DNA from: Miscanthus floridulus
Lineage: Eukaryota > Streptophyta > Magnoliopsida > Poales > Poaceae
DNA length: 64,000 nt
Assembly: GCF_019320115.1 (NCBI RefSeq)
Contig: NC_089594.1
Coordinates: 20,606,055 to 20,670,054 of the forward strand
Direction: 5' to 3'
Part shown: positions 22,500 through 33,873 of the stretch, one piece after another
Layout: each line of letters starts with the position of its first letter
Numbering within the stretch: the stretch's first letter is position 1
The notes under the pieces: generated by a model
Seen by the model: only the letters and a program-made list of their open reading frames with translations
What the model was told of the DNA's origin: nothing
Database searches by the model: none
Made by a program: the position numbers and the translations under genes

Positions 22500-25400
22500 T
22501 CCACCTGACATGTCAATGACACAGGTCCCAGCCTCGCCCCCCGTCCAACTGAAGAAGAATGTGCAGGTTCCTTGCTTAGCCCATTGACTCTCTGCTCCAG
22601 GATGAGAGGCGCTGATGTTCTATGTCCACTACCCGTCTACCCAGCAAAAGAAGAATGTACCGCTTGACAAAAAGGCAGAAAGCAACATACTGTTGCAGTT
22701 TTATCTGGCAGCGACACTCTAAATTGTTAATTACCATCACTTTTATTGTGCTAAATGTCAAATGTGGGGGGATTCATCCAAATCAACTCGAGTTCGAATG
22801 TGTGTGACAGGCTATCGAATTCTGTGATGCTCGGATGCCCTGTAGCGCCAGGGGACTCTCTTATACTCCTGTACAGGGCTTGCTGTGTGTCAGTGTGTGA
22901 CAGGCTATTTTTTAACAGAATATGTCTGAACAGAAATTCTGTGAGGTGAAATTTTCTTTCCTGCTTTCCTACGCCGGTGGTACCGTGCATTTCTAGGGGT
23001 ACCTAGTTACGTTGTGCAGATTTTGTATCCAGTTTGCATCTCCGCCTTATTCTTCTTAAGGTAACTATCACTGCTCTCGCTACCGTTCAATTGATTACAG
23101 ACTGCTGCAGGAAAGGTTACAGGTTCTCATCGATTTATATTTTTGCACACTCATTTCCTTTCTATGCTTCGTCATGTATGATTGCTTGGAACTGTGTTCC
23201 GTTATCTGAAAAATGTATGATTGCTTACTTCGATTTATTTCACTCTGATTTTGGGCTTTTTGCATTACTAGCAAACATGCCCGTACGTTGCAACGGGATC
23301 CAATACGTAGTGAGTTGTGCACGGGTCATGAGTTTGAGTCAAAAATTAAATTAACTTAGTGGAAAAATCTTTGTTTCTTAAGAAGTCAAAGATTAAAATG
23401 GCTTTGATCTCTTATTTATTGTTTGTTTTTACTCTTATTATATTTATTAGAACATGAAAAAACCAGGTGGGGAAAACAATGAAAGCAAAATCAGAAAAGG
23501 CGAGCTAGTGTCAAAAACATCCACGAGAAAAAAAAATCTGAGCATACTCGAAGCCAAGTAGAAAACAGTCATGACAAAAATTGGAATGTACTCTAGAAAA
23601 TAGCCATGGAAAAAAATCAAAACATATTCGGAAACAAGTGAAAAGCATCCAAATGAACGTAAAGCAACACGTACTCGGAACAAGTAAAAACGGACAAACC
23701 AGAGAAAAGTGAAAAAAAACCAAAAAAGAAACGAAACAAAGAAATTTTACCCTTCTTTCCTCTTTATTAGATTTCTATTCTTATATTTTTACATTTGGAT
23801 TAAGATTTCTATTCCGGTTACTCAGACTTGGAGAGATCTATTTGGATTAAGATTCCTAGTTGTCTATATTATTATATTTTTCCTATTTAGATTAAGATTC
23901 CTATTCACCCAAAATCGGAGATATCTAATTGGATTATGATTCCTAGTTATATAAAGAGAAAGGCTATAGGTGGTTTTCTACATTCACAAAGTTAGTTAAG
24001 GGATAGCCGGAACATGCTCGTGCGTTGCAACGGAAGAAAAAAAAACCTATTAAACATTTATATAAAATGATAATGGAAATGGTATATTTCTACTTATGTT
24101 TTACCATTTCTATAATTAAAAGCTATAATTTATTTTATAATGACCATGACATCCATAATATATATAAGTCAATGCCGATAATAATATAATAATATCCTAT
24201 TAAGTTTGTATGTATTGAATTAAAATACAATCTTAGTAGATTTTTTCTCATCGCAAAGCACATAAATGTTTAAGTGTAAGTATATTATAACTTTAATTTT
24301 ATACTATCCTGTGTTCGTAGAGGCTGGCCTGGCATGACTTGTGGCTAGTGAAGATGGGCCAGCCTCCAAGTACGCTCCATCACAAGCAGGACTTGTCTGC
24401 CACAACCACTGTAATTAAGCCCGTAACCCGTGTGTTACGCTTTCTGCCAAGGCCTAGCCTCAAGGGCATGGCGTGGTGGCGGCACCTCCCTCCTTATGGT
24501 CAAGGGGTGGCAAGACGTGTTAATCTTGCGCACTCGCCGGTTTCGATCTCCTCTTCGTGCGGTGCTCCGTCGTGACTTCGGCCGAGATCCATGGGCAAGG
24601 CGTGTTTGGCCAGCGCAGGCGACAAATTTATGGCCATGATGAGTGGATCCATAGCGTGGCAGAGCACACAAATTTTTGGCCATCCACTGAGTCCGTTCTA
24701 CGTTGCCGCTACCAATGTCTTTGTTGTGCAGAAGCTGATGGCAAGAGCATGGCTCTGTATGTCTACTTGATCTGGAACTTGCTCTTCTCCAATCTTGTTT
24801 CTGATTTTTTTTTTAGTTTCGAGACATCTTTTATGTAGAGATTTATTTTGTATAACTGTCAAGTTAAGTTTTAACTCATCACATGTTCCTTTTATTTGGC
24901 AGATTTCTCCCTTTCCTTTTCTTTGCTTCCTTTTTTCATGGTTAGCTTCAACGTACTACAAATTGACTCCATATTGAACGTCCTTGGGACAAAAAAGCAC
25001 CTCCGTGAGCTCTGTATGGGACTTAAACTCATGGCAAATTGGCAATCGGAAACCTTGTGGGCCCATACATGTTTATACATGATGTGGTTGTACACGGGCA
25101 CATAGCTCATGTGCAGAAGAAAAGAAAAGATATGTGCAATAGCAAAATTTGCATAGGACACGATCGGGAAGATGGCCGACGAAAACGTAAAAAAAAAAAG
25201 ATTTTGGCTGAGCGGGTAACAGAGGTGTAATTTAATTTTGTTGTTGTTATTATTAGAATCGGACTATTTATCGATCGTTGCTAGACGCAATATATTCAAA
25301 CTCTTATGAGCACGGGTCATATAAGTCCGGGCAAATAAACTCTCCATTATCTGGTAGTTAAGGGGCGATGGACAAAAAAAAAATGACCGAAAATTTCGCT

Positions 25401-25590
25401 TCTTTATTATTAGGGATTAGGGAAGCTATGAGCAGGTTTATTTATCTGCTTATTTCCTTATCCTCAAGAAATTCAGAGGCTAACGAATTGTGCAAAAATG
25501 GATAATCTAGACCTCAAGATGGTATCAAAATGATATATTGGCCCTTGTAAGCAGTAGGATCACTTGATTCCCTTTCAAGCCTGCAATTTC
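22500..25590. other. Intergenic transposon debris
   Basis: No supported gene. Two copies of a motif like CCCGTACGTTGCAACGGG occur near 23280 and 24012. This motif is common at the ends of grass DNA elements, possibly Helitron-like; I cannot fix the boundaries. 23400-24300 is AT-rich. 24310-24780 is GC-richer, with short ORFs on both strands that I do not recognise. Confidence 0.4.
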
Positions 25591-25758
25591 TTTCACACAC
25601 TTGCTGATTATATGGTTATGACTCATGAAGATAGCGACAACAATAGAATGCAAGTTATTATCTCTTTCACATGCTTGCTGCTTATATGGTTATGACTCAT
25701 GAAGATAGTGACAACAATAGAATGCAAGTTATTATCTCTTTCACACGCTTTCTATTTA

Positions 25759-25994
25759 CTCCATCCGTCCCAAAACAAGTGTCATTCTCGCTTCCCGAGT
25801 GGTCAATCGCTTTTAACTTGGACCAAATATATACATGAAAATATTAATATTTATACTACATAATTAGTATCATTAGATAAACCTATTTTCATAATAAACT
25901 TATTCGGGACACAAATATTGTTAATATTTTATACAAATCTAGTCAAACCTTAGGCACGAATATCATAGCGACATTTATTTTGAAACGGATGGAC
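25759..25994. mobile_element. Stowaway-type MITE (Tc1/mariner-like)
   Basis: 236 bp with ends CTCCATCCGTCCCAAAA and TTTTGAAACGGATGGAC and a TA duplication (25757-25758 and 25995-25996), as expected for Stowaway elements. It lies in the third unit of the 74-bp tandem array. Confidence 0.85.
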
Positions 25995-26009
25995 TACATG
26001 ACTTATGAA

Positions 26010-26279
26010 TAGGGATGAAAACGGATCGGATACGGACGGATATCACCGATATTACATTTGTTTTCATATTTTTGTCCGGATTCGAATACGGATAGTGTCA
26101 ACTATGTCGGATAGGATACGATTGGATATCGACATCATAAATATGCGATTTGAGTATTTGGATACGGATACGGTATCGGATATTGGATATCTGGACTCGG
26201 ATACGGACAGATCTCAACCCCTCTAAACGGATTCGGTTTCGAATACGGTCGAAAAATATCCGTACCGTTTTCATCCCTA
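26010..26279. mobile_element. hAT-type MITE with 8-bp target duplication
   Basis: 270 bp with inverted ends TAGGGATGAAAACGG and CCGTTTTCATCCCTA, flanked by an exact 8-bp duplication CTTATGAA (26002-26009 and 26280-26287). The interior is dense in CGGATA / TATCCG motifs in both orientations. Length of duplication and TAGGG start fit the hAT superfamily. Confidence 0.9.
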
Positions 26280-27185
26280 CTTATGAAGATAACGACAACA
26301 ATAGAATGCAAGTTATTATCTTTGTCGCTGCTGATTGTAAATCTAAAACTTAATGAACCATGCACGCAGTCAGACCGCAAGTCAAAAAATCAACGCCTCA
26401 AGTTCTTTCATGAATCTTTCGAGGAGAAGATTTATTTTAATACATTAGGATAAACATTTATTTTAAGGGGCTCTTACGTTTATACCCTTGTTTTGTATCG
26501 AAATTGTGATTTTATCCCCTTTTTTTTACTTTGTGAATTTACTCCTACTGTGCCATTCACGAAGCACCCGTTTGCCCCTGCTCCGTTATCCACCCCTAAC
26601 GGTGTTAAACTTTGTACAAAAAGGACATGAATGCCCATGCAATTTTGCCCCTGTTTGTTATCCATAATTGTGATTTTACCCTGATTTGTGAATTACTTAC
26701 TAGTGGTTCTTCTTTTCTTTGCTTTGCTTTTTTTACTGGAGGTCCTCAGACATTTCTTGTCAGGAAGGAAGGAAACACTTGACTGACTTGACTCGTGTCT
26801 TTTTAACTGACACCACATTTTTCACTCACTCCATTGAGTTCAGGACTTCAGGTCAGTCATTCCTGGCTGATCTTTACTTTTCGACTGAAAATTCACCCCC
26901 AAAGAATCCACTGTACTACTGAGCTGCAGTCACCTGAAAATTCACTTGCAATCTGGTATGGCCGTATGGGGAATAAGGCTCCGGGGACCTCCTATGTACG
27001 GGCTCAGGCTCCCTCTGGTAACAACCTTCTCCCTCCATCCCCTGCTTCTTCACCCCTCCCCTGTTTCCAGCTGCTCCAGGAACCGAAAACAGAGGAGGAG
27101 GAGCACGGCGGCGGGGCATGGATCGATCGATCATCAGTCGTCGTCGTCAGTGTCAAGAAAGAACCAAGGAATCAAGAAATCATTA

Positions 27186-27768
27186 TCAGGCCTGGGCCTC
27201 CAGCTCCCGTTCGCCGATGAAGGTGCCGTGGAAGCCGTAGGGGACACGGGACAGTGGACGTCGTAGCTGAGCGCGAACAGCTCGCCGGACGCCGGGTCCA
27301 GCTTCGGGTGCGCGATCATGGACGCGCACCCAGCGAGCTGCCCGTCGAAGTCGTACCGCCCCACGGTTCGGAGGTTGTCGGCGGCGGTGACACGCACCTG
27401 GTACGGGAGGTCGTCCTCGGACATGGCGAGGAGTCGGCCGTTGAAGTAGACGAGCCCCGCGTTGGCCACGCCCGTGCCACAGGACGGGTCGACGAGGCTG
27501 CAGAGTCCGCGCGCGTAGAAGAGCGCCAGGCGCGCGATGCCGGAGTGGCCGTGCAACTCACCGATGGCCTTGGGGAAGACGGCCCTTCCCAGGGCGCGCT
27601 CCTGCCGGAGCCGCGCTGTCTCGGTGAACCGGCAGGCGTAGGACTCTGTGGCGCCGTTCCGGATGCGGACCGCGTGCACCATGCCGTCGCCATCGAACAG
27701 GTGGTGCCCTGCCGCCGGCTCGAAGCAGGGATTAGCGCCGTTGTGAACGTACACTCCCGTGCCCAGAA
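27186..27768 (-). pseudogene. Captured NCED (9-cis-epoxycarotenoid dioxygenase) fragment
   Basis: The minus strand reads [74 protein letters not shown] and [20 protein letters not shown]. Then, in another frame, it reads [20 protein letters not shown] and a stop at 27186. NCED is the rate-limiting cleavage enzyme of abscisic acid synthesis in plastids. The piece joins the N-terminal half directly to the C-terminus, dropping the middle of the enzyme. Of the four iron-binding His of this family (VP14 structure), those in MIAHPK and YGFHGTF remain and the two central ones are gone. It cannot be an active enzyme. Confidence 0.88.
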
Positions 27769-28095
27769 GAACCAGAGGTGGGGGAGAAGAACCAGAGGCG
27801 GGTGCCCCGAGCCACGCCGAGAAGAGACCCGCCGGGAGCCGCAGACGGGCGCCGCGGAGACCCGCTGCCAGGCGCCACCGGGAGCCGCGGCCAGGCGCCG
27901 CCGGGAGCCGCGTCCAGGCACCGGAGCCGCCCACTCCGCTAGCCCTGATGCGCTGCACCCGCCCCTGTGCCGCGGCCCGCTCCGCGTCCACGTCGCCAGG
28001 TGCCCCGGTAGCCACGACCAAGCACCGCCGCCGCCCACCCTGATGCCGCGACGCCCACCCCCGTGTCCCAGACCGCTCCGAGCCCACGTCGCCCC

Positions 28096-28260
28096 GATGC
28101 GGGGTTGCCGAAGCGCCATGACCGGCGGCGCGAGGTCGCGAGGGCCACCATCACGCCGATGCGGGGTTGCCGGAGCGCCATGACCGGCGGGCGAGGTCGC
28201 CGAGGGCTACCGTCGCGCGGGCGCAGGGTTGCTGGAGCGCCATGGCCAGCAGGCGCAGGG
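28096..28260. repeat. 62-bp GC-rich tandem repeat inside the Mutator element
   Basis: Units starting GATGCGGGGTTGCCG at 28096 and 28158 and a diverged GGCGCAGGGTTGCTG at 28220 give a 62-bp period. Each contains GCGCCATGACCGGC or a close variant. It lies just inside the right inverted end of the element. Confidence 0.8.
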
Positions 28261-28566
28261 GCGCGCGGTCGCCGGTCTTCTGTCCGCACGGAGCTTTCGC
28301 GTCAGTCGCGAGCAGACAGCAACGAAGAGAACGAGCGGATAAGAACGAGGAGGAAGGGGCATTTCAGTCATTTCGCATCTGATTTTATGTGTTTTGTTTT
28401 TTTTTAATCGTTTAATCAGCCTCTAAATAACGGACATCCAAACCAGGGGCAAACGGCTCATTTGTTTCAAAATAACAGGGGTAAAATCACAAAGTTGAAA
28501 AAACAGGGGTAAAATCACAATTGAACCTCTGGACAGGGGCAAAAACACCGTTTTCCCTTATTTTAA

Positions 28567-30800
28567 TAGCTCATGAAGCATAGAAAAATGTTCATTTAAC
28601 AAACCACATAGTAATAACCCTAACAATTCACTTTAGCTTATGATACTCCATGATAATAAATTTCGTAAGTTGTTATTTTAAATAAGTTTATATATTTTAA
28701 ATGAAACATTATGTCATATCAATATTGGAAAATAATTTCAAGCACCCTTTGATATATAAAAACAGTATTACACATATATAATCATATGATATAACAAATT
28801 TAACATGTTCAGTGTCAGGGTGGAAGCTGACTTTCAACTTAGCATGTGGAAATTAAACAACTGGATCAAAACTCTTTTTAATAATAAAATAAATTTTGAA
28901 TAAAAGATAAAAAAACACTATTGTTTCTACTTAACATGTGGTAAAATTTGCAACAACTTCATTAAAATTTGAATGCCAAACTATAAATTCATGAAGTCAC
29001 AGAAAGGGATGTAACAAGCAAGAGTTTATATATCATAAGATTAAGTTTCAACTAAATACATATCACGCAATAAAAAGATAAATACTATAAATTCTAACTA
29101 AAGGTCACCAATGGAAGCAACATGTTAATCCTCACAAGACTCGATAAGAAAACAATAGATAGTCCTAGAAAACCTCACAAAATCATGAACATTTGATCAT
29201 CAATTCGGTATAACCTAATCACCACTGATATAATAGCTATTGGATCTATTCTATTTTCTAAATAATTACCCACCTCTGCTATTGTGTAAAACAACATAAA
29301 GTAACCAATGACTTTATGTTTAAATTATCCACCTATGCCATTAAGAAATATGATCTACAGTAGACCTAAATTTGCATCTAATTACCCATGTCCTCCTATT
29401 AGGATACATAGTTTACGTAATCCAATTTTCATCTCATTATTTTAAAAAACTAAACATCCCCTCAAACTATATTTAAATTGTTAATATCTTATATTACAAA
29501 AAATATTTAAATAACTATAGAGCATATACATTACCCACTTCTACCAATATTAATATATTAATATTTAATTAACGTAAGTATACACAATGTGCTAGGATGC
29601 ATGAGCGAGAAATATATATGTTATGTTTCATCATATAAAACTTATTTCCTTAAAAACTCATATAATAATGATACTAAAAATTGTTTAAAACCATATTAGT
29701 AATTATGACATATAATTTATATAGATTGTTACTTTAGAAATATTTATAAATTTTAACTAAATATGTTTGACACGTGTATATTGATTAACTATAACAGCAC
29801 ATATAATTTCTTGATAGGAAAATTGAATCATCTTGAAAATTGTAGGAGACCACTGGTGGCTATATTTTTTCGATCCTTTAAGATTACTTTAGAGTAAAAC
29901 ATCAATAATTATAAGGCTTAAGTATTACAATTCTATTAAGGTTAGTATTGCTACCTCCATTCGAGATCTCACTGCAAGCTCTATCACTTATGCTCAGCAA
30001 TATGGTGCATGTTTCAAATGATTGCTTATGGTATTATAGTATTTAAGTACGTATTCTAGGACCTAAAATTCTTATTTTAAAAAGTGCAAAAAAGAGAATT
30101 AATAAAGATATAATAAACACAAGAGTTTTAACTTAACTTGAGGATAAAAAGGGTTTGTAGCAGTCAATTAGAATAAAATTTAAAAAATTAAAATTTAGAT
30201 TCATGACTTCGTAAGGTTTCAAACTAATTGCATATTCAAAATATAAAAAGTGACGTGCAAAGAAAAAAGTGAATACAAACAAATTGCAAAAAATATTAAT
30301 AAGTTTATGATAAATGGATATAGACTATGAGTTTTACTCTGTCTATTATGTCAGAAAATAAATAAAGAAAAACATACAATTCAATATAAATAATTACTTA
30401 TTAGTCATATCTATTAAATACTAACTAGTATTTATATCTTTTAGAATTCTAGCCCGTGTGAGAGCATGGGTTGATGGACTAGTAAATATTAGTTGAGTGC
30501 TCAACTTATTACTCAAGTATTGGAATAAAATTCCTACCTTTGTTTCTTTGTTTGAAAAAAGAATAACATGGGGATATAGTGTATATATAGTAGGAGATGT
30601 CAAATTGGAAAAGCTTGGAGGAAGATGTAATAATTTGAGAGTGCCGGATGGATGTACTGCATCCTTGCTTCTTGTTGCCGTTGCGGTAGCTCTTTGTCAC
30701 CAATACCATTCGTCTCGTCTTGTCAACGCTGCAGTGTGGGCTTCCAGGGGAGAAGAGAAGGGCGAGCCGGCCGGGCGTCTCGGCTTCCTGGGGCTCGACA
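28567..30800. other. AT-rich intergenic tract
   Basis: About 1.9 kb (28567-30440) of strongly AT-rich sequence without a supported ORF, domain or clear repeat. At 30446-30480 a GCCCGTGTGAGAGCATGGGTTGATGG hairpin-like motif, split as two inverted arms (GCCCGTG / CATGGG), resembles transposon ends. The rest (30490-30800) is the CHARK upstream region; an in-frame ATG exists at 30497 but its translation is not protein-like. Confidence 0.4.
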
Positions 30801-30802
30801 GG

Positions 30803-33800
30803 ATGCGCCTCCTGCTGGCGCTTGTGCTGTTTGCTAAGTCGCTGCTGCGGACCACCGGGTGCCTTGCCTCGCGCATGCTCCGGGAGCACGGGCGATGGGT
30901 GGTGATTCCGGCGGCCTGGGCGCTCATGTCGTACCTCATCCTCGACTACACGAGCTCCCAGGTCGCCGAGAAGCGCCAGGAGTCGCTCGCCAGCATGTGC
31001 GACGAGCGCGCGCGCATGCTCCAGTACCAGGTTAACGTCAGCATGAACAGCCTCCAGGCGCTCGCCATCCTCATCTCCACCTTCCACCACTCCAAGAACC
31101 CCTCCTCTGCCATCGACCAGGTACACCTGCTCTCTTATCAAAATCAAATTAAAGGAAGCTTTCTTCTTTCCGGCAGTCGCGGCGAAACCCATTTCATTTT
31201 AGTTCGTTGCTGCGGCCGGCGGCTGCAGATGACGTTCTCGAGGTATGCGGAGAGGACGGTGTTCGAGCGGAGCGGGGTGGCGTACGGGGTGACTGTCAAC
31301 CGCACCGAGCGCCAGCAAGGATGGAGGATCAAGAAGATGAACTCCTCCAAGACCAAGAAGCGGTCGCGGGGACCAGGGAACGCCGTGGACGCCGAGGTGC
31401 TGGAGCCGGCGGAGGAGTACGCTCCCGTAATCTTCGCGCAGAACACCTACAAGCACGTCATCTCCTTCGACTTGCTATCCGGCGCCGTGAGCACTCGCTC
31501 AGACCCCAGCCCCATCCTCCCCTCGCAAAGATTTCATCTTTTCCATTCAGAGCGCAGGCCTACTATGGCCGTGAAAAAAAAAAAGCTACAGTCTTTGGTG
31601 TTCACCATGAGCTCACCAGTTTTTTTCTTGAGCATAAATGACAGGAGCTCTGCCTATCGGAAGAAATTTATATATGAGGAAAGAGGACCGATACAGCATG
31701 CCCAAACCGGCCAGGGAGTCCAAACAAAACAAATTGAGCCTAGCCGCTATTGAATTTCAAACAAAAGAAATTAAGCCTAGCCGCTATTGAATTTGCATAC
31801 AGTGTACCCTTTTGTGGTTTCCCACGCTATCTTTGATCCTACCCGCAACTTGGAGGGCCGTGGCATGTGTATTCTTGAGAATCCCGCGGTTCCGCTCTTT
31901 GAAAGGTTCCACATTGTTTTTTTTATGTCACCGATGAATGTATATTGATATAGCCCCCAAATCGGTTCGTTTTATGTTTTACAACGTTTGGGAGGAAAAA
32001 TAATAACAGCAAGACGCCCCAGCCCCATGGTGAAGAGTGGCGGAAACCACAAATATACAAGCGAAATGCAAAGACTACCATAGCAAGGCACAAGAGCTCT
32101 TTGACGATGCCCCATGGAGGTGGATGACCCCAAAATGTAATCATCGTCAGCCAAGCAGAAGCTTGGCAAAGTTTTCACCCGAGCCTTGTGCCAGAGGTAG
32201 CTGCATCATGACGGAGGGGGTTGTTGGTCGCCGCCACACCATCCGGAGTTGTTCTCGGACTCGCCCGCGACAGTGGGAGGCGCGCACCGGCAAGTGTCCA
32301 TGCCTAGATGGAGGGAGGAGGGTGCCGGCCGCCGCCAAACTGTGCGGAGCCGTTGCTGGACTCGCCCGCGACGGTGGGAGGTGCGCACCGGCAAGCGTCC
32401 ATGCCTAGACGGAGGGAGGAGGGTGCCGGCCGCCGCCCCACCGTGCGGAGCCGTTGCCGGACTCGCCCGCGATGGTGGGTGGCGCGCACCAGCAAGCGTC
32501 CACGCCTGGACGGAGAGGGGGGTGCCGGCCGCCGCCACACCGTGCTGAGCCACGCCTGGACTCGCCCGCAATGGTGGGAGGCGCGCACCGGCAAGTGTAT
32601 GCCTGGACTGTGCGGAGCCGTTGCCGGACTCGCCCGCGATGGTGGGAGGTGCGCACCGGCAAGCGTCCATGCCTAGACGGAGGGGGTGCCGGCTGCCGCC
32701 ACACAGCGCAAAGCCGTTTCCGGACTCGCCCGCGATAGTGGGAGGCGCACACCAGAGGTTCCACGTTGTGTAGATAGCTAGACCATTAAAGGCTCGCTTG
32801 CAATCTTTGGGGATCGAGCAAAGAGAGTGCTCCCATCAGTCTGCCAGGGTGTCAAAGTTTGCGTGTTGTGTCACATCGATAGTGTCGAAGTGCTCTAACG
32901 AGGTAGCAAGGCTTTAGACCGCCTGCGCAAAGGGGCAAGCCAAACAAAGATGATAGCCGGTCTCTATAGGGCCATTGCACAGTGTACAAGCGTGCTGATG
33001 AGGGCAGCCTCAAAGCTCAAGATTATCTGCTGTGAGGATCTCGTTCTGTAAGAGGATCTAGGTGAATAGTTTGCATTTATTTTCCACATGCGCTCTCGAT
33101 GTGCTCACCAATTGTCTTGTGTTGCTACCCCTTTTCACCTTGGATTTTTACCCCTTAGTTTTTTACTCCGGGGCTCGATTACTCATGGTAAAAAAATTGT
33201 CCATGTCACGACTCATCACGAGTAACCAGGGCTATCCATCCACTATTATTCTCTATGGCTCTTTTGCTGTTACAGGATGACCGCGACAATGTACTTCGAG
33301 CTAGAGAATCTGGCAAGGGTGTTCTTACTGCTCCTTTTAAGCTTCTCAATAATCACATCGGAGTGATCTTTACCTTCGCCGTGTACAAGTACGAGCTTCC
33401 CCAAAATGCCAGGCCACAGGAGCGCATTCAGGCTGCAATAGGGTAAAGCTTTTCATGAGTCCGGCCTCCTATTTCAAGTAAGAAATCGCCCACAACTGAA
33501 ACTGAATTACTGCTGCCTCTATTGTGTGTGCGCGCGCAAACAGCTATTTAGGTGGCATAATTTACATTGAAGCGCTTGTTGATAAGCTGCTTCACGAGGT
33601 CGCGGTCAAGCAATCCATCATGGTGAACGTGTATGATACTACTTATGAGAGACCACTCAGTATGTATGGTTCGAATTATACAGGCAGTGACATGTGCCAT
33701 GTCAGCCCACTGTGCCATGTCAGCACACTGAACTTCAGTGACCCGTCAAGGAAGCATGAGATGCACTGCAGGTGATCTATTTCCTTTTCCAAAGTGTATT

Positions 33801-33823
33801 TAAAATGTGTTATCCATGTAGTC

Positions 33824-33873
<50 letters not shown>

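Larger units (their letters stand above)
25591..26331. repeat. 74-bp tandem repeat, three copies, third interrupted
   Basis: Units start with TTTCACA/TTTCACATG at 25591, 25665 and 25739, giving a constant 74-bp period. They contain GAAGATAGCGACAACAATAG followed by AATGCAAGTTATTATCT. The third unit is split by two nested MITEs: the first part is 25739-25758, short remnants lie between the elements, and the last part is 26280-26331. Copies 1 and 2 differ by only a few bases. Confidence 0.9.
26467..28557. mobile_element. Pack-MULE-like element carrying an NCED fragment
   Basis: 2,091 bp flanked by an exact 9-bp duplication TTATTTTAA (26458-26466 and 28558-28566). Ends are long imperfect inverted repeats of ~120 bp: both sides read inward GGG...GTTT.T.CCC.TG, then ATTGTGATTTTA.CCCC, TTTGTGA.TTTAC and CCGTTTGCCCCTG. 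Target length and long inverted ends identify a Mutator-like element. There is no transposase, so it is non-autonomous. The interior is GC-rich (27000-28330) in an AT-rich setting, and contains a captured NCED gene fragment plus further GC-rich sequence of unknown origin. Confidence 0.88.

Noticed and set aside
24339..24683. ORFs on both strands at 24.3-24.7 kb as a possible gene
   Set aside because: Short, overlapping, no motif; lies in transposon debris.
25591..25758. CRISPR-like spacing of repeats
   Set aside because: The units are contiguous tandem copies without variable spacers, in a plant genome.
27254..28183. Plus-strand 309-residue ORF across the Mutator element
   Set aside because: Antisense to the recognised NCED fragment and driven by GC-rich codons.
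30497..30802. Upstream ATG extending the CHARK frame by ~100 residues
   Set aside because: The extension reads through AT-rich promoter-like DNA and lacks protein character; the ATG at 30803 is preferred.
32037..32764. Overlapping ORFs of ~100-150 residues on both strands
   Set aside because: Translations of the 101-bp minisatellite; repeats stay open because the GC-rich unit lacks stops.
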